From: Lachnospiraceae bacterium | Lineage (GTDB): Bacteria; Bacillota; Clostridia; Lachnospirales; Lachnospiraceae | Assembly: GCA_017465095.1 (NCBI GenBank) | Contig: JAFTWX010000032.1 | Coordinates: forward strand, 1-53,559 | DNA length: 53,559 nt | Direction: 5' to 3' | Part shown: positions 42,188 through 48,763 of the stretch, piece after piece | Layout: the number at the start of each line of letters is the position of its first letter | How positions within the stretch are numbered: position 1 is the first letter of the stretch | The notes under the pieces: generated by a model | The model's input: only the letters and a program-made list of their open reading frames with translations | Database searches by the model: none | Told to the model about the DNA's origin: nothing | Program-made: the position numbers and the translations under genes

Positions 42188-43294
42188 ATGTTAAACGGAA
42201 AGATGAAACGAAAATTACTGGTTGCTGCCATGTGGCTTGGCATTGTATGTGCAGGATGCGGTGCAAAGGAGCCGGAGGTGCAACAGGAAGAATCTGTTGT
42301 GTCGGAGGAAGCCGTTGAAGAGATCCGGGAGGAGACGATTTCTTCGCAAGAGGCGGAAGAACAAGTGACGCCGGAGGAAGATTTGCCGAAGCAGGATGAG
42401 AAAGATTCCGCAGAGCCGGAACAGGTTGATGACCTGAGCATCTTTGAAGAACTGTCAAAATGCCAGTTTTGGTATAGCAGCGGAGCCGGCGGATGGGGCG
42501 AAGAGTTTGTGATCGAAAAGGATGGCTGTCTCCGAGGGAAATGCCATGACAGTGATATGGGGGATAACGGGGAAGGATACGAGAACGGAACAATTTATTT
42601 CGCCGATTATTCCGGTCGTTTTACGGAAGTGGAAAAGGTGGATGAATATACGTATCGGATGAAACTTGCCGATATGGAATATAAAAATGAGGTTGGTACG
42701 GAAGAAATCGTGGACGGGACCCGTTATGTGTATACAGAATCCTTCGCCCTGGGCGAAAATGATATGTTTTACGTGTATATGCCGGGGACACCGGTCAGTG
42801 GTTTTTCAGAGGATGTTTGGATGTGGCTTCGCAGCGGTAACGAAAGTGAGACGGAGCTTACTATGATAGCGATTGTTGATGAAAAAAACGGTCACGGAAT
42901 ATGTTCCTATGAACGAATGTCTCCGGTAGAAGATGCAAGGATGAATTATGATTCCTACAAAGAATCTTATGACTATTATTCAAAAAAAGCATCAGAGGGA
43001 ATGACAACTTTGGAGATGCGTGAAAGTGCTTCGCAGATGTATGAGGTCAGCGATGAATGTCTGAATTATTTGTGGCAGATTATCCGCTATAATGTGGAGG
43101 AAGCGGAATATGACGAAATTCTTACGCAGCAGCGGGAGTGGATTCGGAAAAAAGAAGAAACAGCTGCTGCGGTAAAGGAAGAATGGGGACAGGGAACCCT
43201 CGGTCCGGTTATTTATATGGATACACTGGCAGAGATGACAATGGAAAGATGTGCACAGTTGCTTGCTTATATCGAGAATCATATGGAAGAGTGA
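42188..43294 (+). CDS. Lipoprotein with LprI/DUF1311-like C-terminal domain
   Basis: This protein has 368 residues. The signal peptide ends in a lipobox, VCAGCGAKE. A long acidic, Glu-rich linker (about 30-85) follows, then a domain of unknown type (about 90-240) with WYSSGAGGWGEEF. Residues 265-365 resemble the LprI/DUF1311 lysozyme-inhibitor fold (ECLNYLWQII, QQREWIRKKEE, TLAEMTMERCAQLLAY), although only part of the Cys pattern is kept. It is likely cell-surface anchored. Codon use is like the core genome, so the foreign region probably starts after this gene. GGGGG lies 5 bases before the ATG. Confidence 0.8.
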   Translation: MLNGKMKRKLLVAAMWLGIVCAGCGAKEPEVQQEESVVSEEAVEEIREETISSQEAEEQVTPEEDLPKQDEKDSAEPEQVDDLSIFEELSKCQFWYSSGAGGWGEEFVIEKDGCLRGKCHDSDMGDNGEGYENGTIYFADYSGRFTEVEKVDEYTYRMKLADMEYKNEVGTEEIVDGTRYVYTESFALGENDMFYVYMPGTPVSGFSEDVWMWLRSGNESETELTMIAIVDEKNGHGICSYERMSPVEDARMNYDSYKESYDYYSKKASEGMTTLEMRESASQMYEVSDECLNYLWQIIRYNVEEAEYDEILTQQREWIRKKEETAAAVKEEWGQGTLGPVIYMDTLAEMTMERCAQLLAYIENHMEE

Positions 43295-43354
43295 TAAGCA
43301 TCTGCAAATATACGTTTCGTCTTAATGCTATTTCAAATGATTAACGGATAAAAT

Positions 43355-43525
43355 CACAACGCTGGTTACAATCATCCAAACAATGCAATGGAAGCTAGTG
43401 CTGCTGATATAAATTTAGGAAGCAAAGTGGCACTTGGAGCAAATTTACTAGGATTGGAATTTTGGGATCAAATTATTATTTGTGATGAAGATTTTATTAG
43501 TATGAAAAATGAAAGCTTAATGTAG
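43355..43525 (+). pseudogene. radC: Truncated RadC/JAB-domain remnant
   Basis: Fifty-six codons remain of a RadC-like protein. The segment NHPNNAMEASAADINLGSKV corresponds to the metal-binding HNHPSG-x-x-PSxxD region, and LGLEFWDQIIICDEDFISMK to the following strands. The stop at 43523 is near the normal C-terminus, but an in-frame TAA (43349) and the absence of an upstream domain show the 5' part is lost. The first His of the HNHP motif has become Tyr. RadC-like JAB proteins are common in integrative elements and antiphage islands. It marks this stretch as decayed mobile DNA. Confidence 0.82.
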
Positions 43526-43638
43526 AAAGGGGAAAATTAGGATTACCTTCAAGAGATGTAATACTCAGATACTATGAGGATTGGAGAGAACCATTTTATA
43601 TTTATGCAAAACTTTATGAAGAATTAAGAAGACATTGA
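43513..43638 (+). pseudogene. Unrecognised gene fragment, 41 codons
   Basis: This frame is offset from the RadC remnant and reads KLGLPSRDVILRYYEDWREP and then YAKLYEELRRH before TGA. It has the even, charged composition of real protein. It has no start codon with a ribosome site and is too short to be complete. It is probably a piece of mobile-element cargo joined to the RadC remnant by a frameshift or deletion. I cannot name the family. Confidence 0.45.
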
Positions 43639-43698
43639 TATATCACGATGTATATCCTGTAATGTTTTTACATGAATTAGAATATACTAAGAATATAA

Positions 43699-43727
43699 TT
43701 GCATTTTATTGAAATGTGATATAAAAT
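43699..43727 (+). promoter_or_regulatory. Predicted promoter of the repeat RNA
   Basis: TTGCAT (43699-43704) and TAAAAT (43722-43727) are 17 bases apart. The expected start near 43734 lies just before the first paired segments of the repeat RNA. Confidence 0.6.
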
Positions 43728-43781
43728 GTAATTAGAAAAAGCTGTGTATCAGCGGTGGGTTGACACCTAAAATCTGATACG

Positions 43782-43874
43782 TTTTCCGAACGTAGGTGTC
43801 GGAGGTTGGCAGGCAACGGAAAAACCTGTTATTTTCCGGACATAGGAGCCGGAGGTTGGCAGACAACGGAAAAA
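43782..43874 (+). repeat. Two tandem 43-bp repeats with 50-bp period
   Basis: Units 43782-43824 and 43832-43874 are identical at 38 of 43 positions. Each is closed by a perfect 7-bp stem (TTTTCCG with CGGAAAA) and holds an inner short hairpin with the loop GGAGGTT. In the inner stem, GTC/GGC of unit 1 is GCC/GGC in unit 2, a G-U to G-C change that keeps pairing. This supports selection on RNA structure. Confidence 0.9.
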
Positions 43875-43883
43875 TCAACCAAT

Positions 43884-43925
43884 AAAAGGGAATGTTTTTG
43901 CTGCGGCAAATACATTCCCTTTTTA
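43884..43925 (+). terminator. Intrinsic terminator between repeat RNA and nuclease gene
   Basis: AAAAGGGAATGT (43884-43895) pairs with ACATTCCCTTTT (43912-43923), and TTTGC/GCAAA continue the stem inside, with one T-T mismatch. A U-run overlaps the 3' arm. The nuclease gene must be reached by read-through. Confidence 0.9.
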
Positions 43926-43949
43926 AACACTAAAGGGGATGTGTGGGCG

Positions 43950-44612
43950 ATGGATAAAAAACGTGCAATACAGATAATGACAAAAGCGGCTGAATTATAT
44001 AAAGATAATTTGGAGGATCAAAAAGTCTTGTTTTTATACGGGGTACCGTCTGAAATTAAGAAACAGTTGCAACAAGAAGAAAAAAATCTTTGTGGAATAA
44101 AGGCATATGAGGTGGTGTTTCATCGCTATAATTTTTTGCATTTGACCGGTGTGAAAATCAATACAAAAGAGATTAAGTCTGCGATACATTTTTATGAAAA
44201 ATGTCTGGATAAGAGATTGTCTGAGAATGATTTTTCTTTTGCAAAAGATGGTTCATCCGGACAGAAATTGGATATTTTGGAAAGCATGATGTTGTTAAAA
44301 CAAAGTATTACTATGATTGGGGATTTTACGGATAGAGGACCGAAGTTATATGCAGAAAAGATTGCAGGAAATGTATGTGGATGTATTGGTTTTGTGAAAG
44401 ATAAAAATACTTCGCTTAATGTACCTAATACATTGTTAAAGAAAGATATTAGAGATGTAACTTCGAGACCGGTACAAAAAGTATATGCGATATTTTCAAA
44501 ACAATATACAGAAGAGAAATATAGTACATTAGTGAAATGTGATAAAGATATTTGTTTGAAGGAATGTTCTTTCAATGCTGAGATAGAGAGGATGTTGAAT
44601 AGAGAAAGATAA
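43950..44612 (+). CDS. PBECR4-like nuclease-domain protein, candidate toxin
   Basis: This protein has 220 residues. The body matches the PBECR4 pattern (phage-barnase-EndoU-colicin E5/D-RelE-like nuclease family). It opens AAELYKDNLEDQKVLFLYG, has HRYNFLHLTGVKINT around residue 55, then AIHFYEKCLDKRL and an FAKDGSSGQKLDILE segment, and ends with NVPNTLLKKDIRDV and a conserved basic tail. BECR-fold domains cut RNA and occur in phages and toxin systems. HLTG and RPVQKVYAIFSK are candidate active-site regions. ATG 43950 follows AAAGGGG. The gene is AT-rich unlike the core genome. Family membership is my reading of motifs; activity is not shown. Confidence 0.72.
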   Translation: MDKKRAIQIMTKAAELYKDNLEDQKVLFLYGVPSEIKKQLQQEEKNLCGIKAYEVVFHRYNFLHLTGVKINTKEIKSAIHFYEKCLDKRLSENDFSFAKDGSSGQKLDILESMMLLKQSITMIGDFTDRGPKLYAEKIAGNVCGCIGFVKDKNTSLNVPNTLLKKDIRDVTSRPVQKVYAIFSKQYTEEKYSTLVKCDKDICLKECSFNAEIERMLNRER

Positions 44613-44638
44613 TTTGTGTCAGCAATGCTGACACAAAT
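44612..44638. terminator. Perfect palindrome after the nuclease gene
   Basis: ATTTGTGTCAGCA (44612-44624) and its exact reverse complement (44626-44638) flank a single A and overlap the stop codon. It has no U-run, so it could be an mRNA end-protecting hairpin, a weak terminator or a binding site. Confidence 0.6.
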
Positions 44639-44647
44639 AGAAGTTAG

Positions 44648-44743
44648 ATGAATTATACTTTTAGAAGTGAGGAATATAAGCGGAGTGATGAAGATGTTAT
44701 TGAAATGATAACAAATTACTTCATTGAAGCTCTTGATGATTAA
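44648..44743 (+). other. Small ORF or fragment, 31 residues
   Basis: ATG 44648 opens a frame reading MNYTFRSEEYKRSDEDVIEM, then a short hydrophobic end and TAA. AGTTAG upstream is not a convincing ribosome site. The composition is protein-like, but the length suggests a fragment of a larger mobile-element gene. I do not recognise it. Confidence 0.35.
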
Positions 44744-44745
44744 AA

Positions 44746-44812
44746 ATCCCCGTTCCGAATTTTAGTCAAGGCCTTGTGCCTTTACTCAAAATCGGAGCGG
44801 GGATATTTCTGT
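44746..44812 (+). terminator. Long composite hairpin
   Basis: ATCCCCG (44746-44752) pairs with CGGGGAT (44798-44804), CCGAATTTT with AAAATCGG with one bulge, and AAGGC (44768-44772) with GCCTT (44778-44782). ATTTCT follows. This resembles long terminators found in integrative elements. Between 44805 and 44926 lie more hairpins (GGGG/CCCC at 44850-44861 and CAAGCAT/ATGCTTG at 44864-44926), but no gene I trust. Confidence 0.55.
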
Positions 44813-45109
44813 TTGGAGCTTCAATGATGGAGAAAATGAAAAGGAGTTTGGGGATTTCCCCAACAAGCATGGATCGGAAGAATGACGGTCTATTTCGCAC
44901 CTGTGTGTACATAGGTGCTATGCTTGCTCGTGGCAGATTTAAGAAAAAATCAGTAATAAAAAATGACTAAAAATAAAACGGAACAAAAGACTTAGATTGA
45001 CGAAAATACTGTGCATGTTTAAAATAAAGATAGTAACAACTTTGACTTTGCAGAAAAAAGAATTTAGAAGAAAGTAGAATGTTTTGTAATGAAAGAGGAG
45101 GGGAAAGTG

Positions 45110-45547
45110 ATGATTGAAGAAAAAACAACAGAACAAATTAATGATGATGTTCCAGAGAAAAGAAGATTAATTGCGTGGATAAAAGAAAATAGGATGCAAC
45201 TCTTATTGCTGGGGGTTAGTGCTGGTACGCTTATTATGACAGTATTAGGAATAAAAAATAAAGATGCTATTATTGCATTGTGGAATTCATTAAAGCGGGA
45301 CATGAAAAAGGGAATTCTATATAGCGAGAAATGGTTTGAGAATGCTGGTTTGGATGAACTTGAAAAGGCGAGAGAGATTGTTAGATTGGATTATGTAAAT
45401 CCGGATTTTGATACTGACTATAGAAATCAATGTCGGAATTTACTTTCAAGATTTGATAACGCAATAGGTAAGCTTAAAGGGGAAGGAAAAGAAGTGGGTT
45501 ATCCGATTCGTAGTAGTCATGGGTGGTATCTGTCGAGTGATGGCTAA
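45110..45547 (+). CDS. Hypothetical single-pass membrane protein, 145 residues
   Basis: A charged N-terminus of about 30 residues leads to one hydrophobic segment (about 34-53, MQLLLLGVSAGTLIMTVLG). The C-terminal cytoplasmic or extracellular part ends in GYPIRSSHGWYLSSDG. Start 45110 is chosen because GAGGAGGGG lies 5 to 7 bases upstream, while ATG 45089 has no site. The gene is AT-rich and lies between decayed sequences in the pyrF-pyrE island. I do not recognise the family. Confidence 0.65.
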   Translation: MIEEKTTEQINDDVPEKRRLIAWIKENRMQLLLLGVSAGTLIMTVLGIKNKDAIIALWNSLKRDMKKGILYSEKWFENAGLDELEKAREIVRLDYVNPDFDTDYRNQCRNLLSRFDNAIGKLKGEGKEVGYPIRSSHGWYLSSDG

Positions 45548-45573
45548 TAAGAATTATTTTGTGCAAAGCATAA

Positions 45574-45774
45574 AGAGTACAGGATGTTAGAAGTAGTAAG
45601 GTGTTGTATGATGAATACTCTATTACTTTAAATTATGATGCAGATTTGTGGAAAAAACCATCATCTGTAGAAACGCCATTTCGGGTGCCAGTTAGAGATG
45701 CTTAATGGAATATTATTCCTGAGACTGCAGATATATTTAAGACTGTACATGAACAGCAAAAGGAAACTTTTTGA
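45574..45774 (+). pseudogene. Gene remnant with internal stop
   Basis: The frame reads KVLYDEYSITLNYDADLWKK and PSSVETPFRVPVRDA, meets TAA (45703-45705), then continues in the same frame as WNIIPETADIFKTVHEQQKE to TGA (45772-45774). The protein-like content on both sides of an in-frame stop indicates a broken gene. There is no start with a ribosome site. The rest of the gap (45548-45917) shows no other coding signal. Confidence 0.5.
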
Positions 45775-45917
45775 AATATATTATTCTTGGCATTACAACA
45801 TTTATAGAATGTTACATTTTCTGAACTTTATGAAGAAATTATAAGTCGGATTTTAAGATGTGTAGATATGGCAAGGAAATTGATTTAGTAAGATTATGGG
45901 AAAAGGAGAGGGTTAGT

Positions 45918-47303
45918 ATGAAGAAAAAGATTTTGTTTTATTTACTATTATTTTTGTTTTGTATTAGTTTGAATTTTGACATAAAAGCAGGAACTTATTG
46001 GCCTTATGAAAATGAACAGAATGTTTATGAAGAAGATTTGACACAAAAGTGCAATCTAGGTGGAACGATTAATTTTTCGTTGACAGGAAATGATATATAT
46101 TATGATACATATAAGACTTGCCTTTTTAAGGTTGATACTGACCGGAAAGTGAAAATATCATCAACTATTACATCGAATGATAAAGTAGAGGGAGTAATTA
46201 AAACAGATTTACATTTATATAAATTGGATTGGAGTGGTGATGAAGAAGAGTATGCTTTTGTAGATAAGTTAGTTAAAAAAGTAGAAGGGGCTTCTTCTAC
46301 GGCTATATCAGATTGTATGTTGGATTATGGCTACTATTTGATTGTTGTTTTTGTTGAAACGGATACATATGAGTATGATTATGATACTACTTATTTTCTT
46401 AATTTAAAATTGGAAGATGTTACGATATATGCACAGAATTTTACTATTCCGTCACAGATGACAATATATTGTGATAAAGAAAAGGATATAACGGCAACTT
46501 CGATTTCGCCGTCTAATTATGATGTTTTTGAGGTGGATTGGGAAACATCAAATGAGAAAATTGTGGATATTTTTAATTATGCTGGATGTGGATTTGAAAC
46601 AATGTGTTTGGTTGGTAATAAAGCTGGTAAAGCAACTGTTACCGCCACTTTGCCTAATGGTGTGAAGAAATCTTGTGTTGTGACTGTAAAAAATGGGAAG
46701 CCTGTCATTAATAAAAAGAAAATGACACTAACTCGATTGGATACTGCAGAGTTATGGATAACAGGAACCTCTCAAAAAGTAAAATGGAGTAGTTCAAATA
46801 AAAATATTGTTACTGTAAACAAAAAAGGAAAAGTTAAAGCAAAAAAGACTGGAAAAGCAACTATTACGGCTAAAGTCGGTGGTAAAAAGTTAAAGTGTGT
46901 AGTTACTGTAAAAGCTATTCCGGTTGATTTTCATGCGGAATTGATAGGATATAATACAAGAAGTAATGTATTTATCGTGCAGGTGAAAAATAGATCAAAA
47001 TCTAAAATTAGAATTATTTCAAATGGGGCATATTCGCAAGATAAGGATTATGTATGTTATGATAGAAGTCTTTGTTTGGCTAATAATAAACAATATATAG
47101 ATATTAAGCCTGGGAAGAAAAAAACAATTAAATTTAAAATTTTAGGGAATTACACTTGGCCTAGCCTGGAAGACCACACACTGTTTTTTAGATTTGAGCA
47201 TGAAGCGAAAACGTATTGGGCAAAGGTGAATGTTTGGGATTCTTATTATTCGACAAATAAGAAAAAGTGGAAATATACAGATGAAGAATATAGGAACTGG
47301 TAA
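45918..47303 (+). CDS. Secreted protein with Big2 (bacterial Ig-like) domains
   Basis: This protein has 461 residues. The signal peptide (KKKILFYLLLFLFCISLNF) is cleaved near IKAGT. An N-terminal region of about 170 residues resembles extracellular carbohydrate- or protein-binding beta domains (LFKVDTDRKVKISS). Two Big2 modules follow, recognisable by VDWETSNEKIVDI with GKATVTATLPNG and by KWSSSNKNIVTVNKKGKVKA with KTGKATITAKVGG. The C-terminus is a further beta-rich domain. There is no LPXTG or lipobox, so it is secreted or loosely bound. Start 45918 has AAGGAGAGGG 6 to 8 bases upstream. It is AT-rich like the rest of the island. Confidence 0.85.
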   Translation: MKKKILFYLLLFLFCISLNFDIKAGTYWPYENEQNVYEEDLTQKCNLGGTINFSLTGNDIYYDTYKTCLFKVDTDRKVKISSTITSNDKVEGVIKTDLHLYKLDWSGDEEEYAFVDKLVKKVEGASSTAISDCMLDYGYYLIVVFVETDTYEYDYDTTYFLNLKLEDVTIYAQNFTIPSQMTIYCDKEKDITATSISPSNYDVFEVDWETSNEKIVDIFNYAGCGFETMCLVGNKAGKATVTATLPNGVKKSCVVTVKNGKPVINKKKMTLTRLDTAELWITGTSQKVKWSSSNKNIVTVNKKGKVKAKKTGKATITAKVGGKKLKCVVTVKAIPVDFHAELIGYNTRSNVFIVQVKNRSKSKIRIISNGAYSQDKDYVCYDRSLCLANNKQYIDIKPGKKKTIKFKILGNYTWPSLEDHTLFFRFEHEAKTYWAKVNVWDSYYSTNKKKWKYTDEEYRNW

Positions 47304-47377
47304 AATCTAAAAAATTGTAACTTATAAGTGTGTATCATTCAATAAGTTTCAACAAGTTTCAATCTGTCTTCTCTTGT

Positions 47378-47400
47378 TTTCGCAAATCAGTTGTGCGAAA
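47378..47400 (+). other. Hairpin TTTCGCA/TGCGAAA
   Basis: TTTCGCA (47378-47384) and TGCGAAA (47394-47400) form a perfect 7-bp stem with a 9-nt loop near the right edge of the AT-rich island. AAGTTTCAA is repeated just upstream (47344 and 47354). It could be a terminator part or a trace of an integration boundary. The rest of 47304-47552 holds a terminator and the pyrE promoter. Confidence 0.35.
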
Positions 47401-47430
47401 TTAATATTGAAAAAGAATATTTAAATACAA

Positions 47431-47463
47431 AAACCGTTGCAAATTTTTGTGCAGCGGTTTTTG
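47431..47463 (+). terminator. Intrinsic terminator before pyrE
   Basis: AAACCGTTGC (47431-47440) pairs with GCAGCGGTTT (47451-47460) with one G-U pair, followed by TT. This closes the island transcripts. Confidence 0.85.
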
Positions 47464-47469
47464 CGTGCA

Positions 47470-47498
47470 TTGATTATAACGGAGTTTTATGGTAGAAT
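47470..47498 (+). promoter_or_regulatory. Predicted pyrE promoter
   Basis: TTGATT (47470-47475) and TAGAAT (47493-47498) are 17 bases apart, about 55 bases before pyrE. The gene thus has its own promoter and is not simply read from pyrF. Confidence 0.65.
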
Positions 47499-47552
47499 GG
47501 TTAGGTATAAAATGCCAATTACAATGATGTAAATACAGGAGGTTTTAACAAC

Positions 47553-48233
47553 ATGCAAGCATACAAGCAGGAATTTATTGAATTCATGGTGGATTCAGAT
47601 GTACTTAAATTTGGTGATTTTACATTAAAGAGCGGACGAAAGTCTCCGTTTTTTATGAACGCCGGCGGTTATGTGACAGGTTCACAGCTGATGAAGCTCG
47701 GCGAATATTATGCAAAGGCGATTCACGAGACATACGGCGATGATTTTGACGTATTGTTCGGACCGGCTTACAAGGGTATTCCGATTGCTGTTGTGACAGC
47801 AGTTGCTTACAGCAAACTTTACGGAAAGGAAGTTCGTTACTGCAGCGACCGTAAAGAGGAAAAAGATCACGGTGCAGACAAGGGAAGTTTCCTCGGAAGC
47901 ACATTAAAAGACGGCGACAGAGTGGTTATGATTGAGGACGTTACCACATCCGGAAAATCCATGGAGGAGACAGTACCGAAGGTAAGAGGCGCTGCGGATG
48001 TTACCATCGTAGGTCTTATGGTTTCCTTAAACCGTATGGAAAAAGGAAAAGGAACCAAGAGTGCGCTGGAAGAAATCAAAGATCTGTACGGATTTGAGAC
48101 AGCAGCCATCGTTTCCATGGCAGATGTGACAGAATGTCTGTATAATAAACCATACAACGGTAAGGTTTATATTGACGATACATTAAAGGCGGCCATTGAC
48201 GCATATTATGAACAGTACGGTGCAGAGAAATAA
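47553..48233 (+). CDS. pyrE: Orotate phosphoribosyltransferase
   Basis: This 226-residue enzyme has a type I PRTase PRPP-binding motif VVMIEDVTTSGKSMEE. DFTLKSGRKSPFFMNAGGY at the start and FGPAYKGIPIAVVTAVAY form the orotate and phosphate loops. It makes OMP from orotate and PRPP, the step before PyrF. CAGGAGG lies 9 bases before the ATG. It is followed by a small membrane protein gene and then the M29-like peptidase gene on the same strand. Confidence 0.96.
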   Translation: MQAYKQEFIEFMVDSDVLKFGDFTLKSGRKSPFFMNAGGYVTGSQLMKLGEYYAKAIHETYGDDFDVLFGPAYKGIPIAVVTAVAYSKLYGKEVRYCSDRKEEKDHGADKGSFLGSTLKDGDRVVMIEDVTTSGKSMEETVPKVRGAADVTIVGLMVSLNRMEKGKGTKSALEEIKDLYGFETAAIVSMADVTECLYNKPYNGKVYIDDTLKAAIDAYYEQYGAEK

Positions 48234-48263
48234 TAGCGGGTATCAGCAGAAAGGGTTGGTTCT

Positions 48264-48416
48264 ATGGAAGAAAAAATCTATAAAACAATGTCAGGAAGCG
48301 GAGCGTTGAACATTACGCTCGGTGTGATTGCTATCGTAGTAGGAATTGCAAGCGGGGTATTGCTCATTGTTTCCGGGGCAAAGCTTTTGGCCGGAAAATC
48401 AAAGATCATGTTCTAG
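48264..48416 (+). CDS. Small membrane protein, 50 residues
   Basis: ATG 48264 opens a 50-codon frame reading MEEKIYKTMSGSGALNITLG, then a single long hydrophobic helix (IAIVVGIASGVLLIVSGAK) and a basic end. AAAGGG lies 8 bases upstream. It sits between pyrE and the DUF6142-like gene, 17 bases before the latter. Small one-helix proteins of this kind are often missed; function unknown. Confidence 0.7.
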   Translation: MEEKIYKTMSGSGALNITLGVIAIVVGIASGVLLIVSGAKLLAGKSKIMF

Positions 48417-48433
48417 GAAAGGGCTTTTAAAAG

Positions 48434-48763
48434 ATGTGGAATAAGCTGAAAAAGAATTATATGTTCACAAATAAAAGCCATCCGGAACGAGGAATTATGT
48501 CAACTATTCTTGGAATACTGTCAGACGGTGCAATCGGGCTGGCAGTATTTTCTTCGTTTAAGACCGGAGGCAACGAAAGTGCGAGACTTGCATGCGCCGT
48601 TATGCTGGCACTCATTTTCAGCATTGTCGGGCTTGTGCTTGGTATTTTGTCCCGCATTGAGAAAGATCGCTTCTATTTATTCCCGAACCTGGGCATTATA
48701 TTGAATAGTGTTGCGGTTATAGCGATCGCATTTATCTTGTATATAGGAGTGTTCGGATTATGA
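48434..48763 (+). CDS. Small membrane protein (DUF6142-like)
   Basis: This 109-residue protein has three hydrophobic segments (about 22-41, 50-71, 85-107) and a basic N-terminus (MWNKLKKNYMFTNKSHPERG). The arrangement resembles the uncharacterised DUF6142 family of Lachnospiraceae; this is a weak match from memory. AAAGGG lies upstream. Its stop overlaps the peptidase start by 4 bases, showing co-translation. Confidence 0.78.
   Translation: MWNKLKKNYMFTNKSHPERGIMSTILGILSDGAIGLAVFSSFKTGGNESARLACAVMLALIFSIVGLVLGILSRIEKDRFYLFPNLGIILNSVAVIAIAFILYIGVFGL

Larger units (their letters stand above)
43734..43925 (+). ncRNA. Repeat-containing structured RNA before the PBECR4-like nuclease
   Basis: This predicted transcript of about 190 nt has its own promoter and a strong terminator. 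GTATCAG (43746-43752) pairs with CTGATAC (43774-43780) and GACACCT (43762-43768) pairs with AGGTGTC (43794-43800). The four arms interleave as in an H-type pseudoknot. Two 43-nt repeats with a 50-nt period follow. The nuclease gene begins 25 bases after the terminator. Promoter, tandem structured repeats, leaky terminator and toxin gene in that order is the layout of type III toxin-antitoxin loci. Function as an RNA antitoxin is inference; a leader attenuator is the main alternative. Confidence 0.55.

Noticed and set aside
41100..42593. 497-residue minus-strand ORF
   Set aside because: It is antisense to pyrF and the downstream lipoprotein, contains no recognisable domain and spans the pyrF terminator.
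43782..43874. c-di-GMP or purine riboswitch
   Set aside because: Neither conserved core could be recognised; the two units are a tandem repeat closed by identical stems and no metabolic gene follows.
43806..43949. Longer nuclease ORF starting at TTG 43806
   Set aside because: This reading would run through the repeat RNA and terminator hairpin and has no ribosome site; ATG 43950 follows AAAGGGG.
44776..44970. 64-residue protein-coding gene
   Set aside because: It starts inside the 3' half of a long hairpin, has no ribosome site, and overlaps further stem-loops; probably a chance frame.
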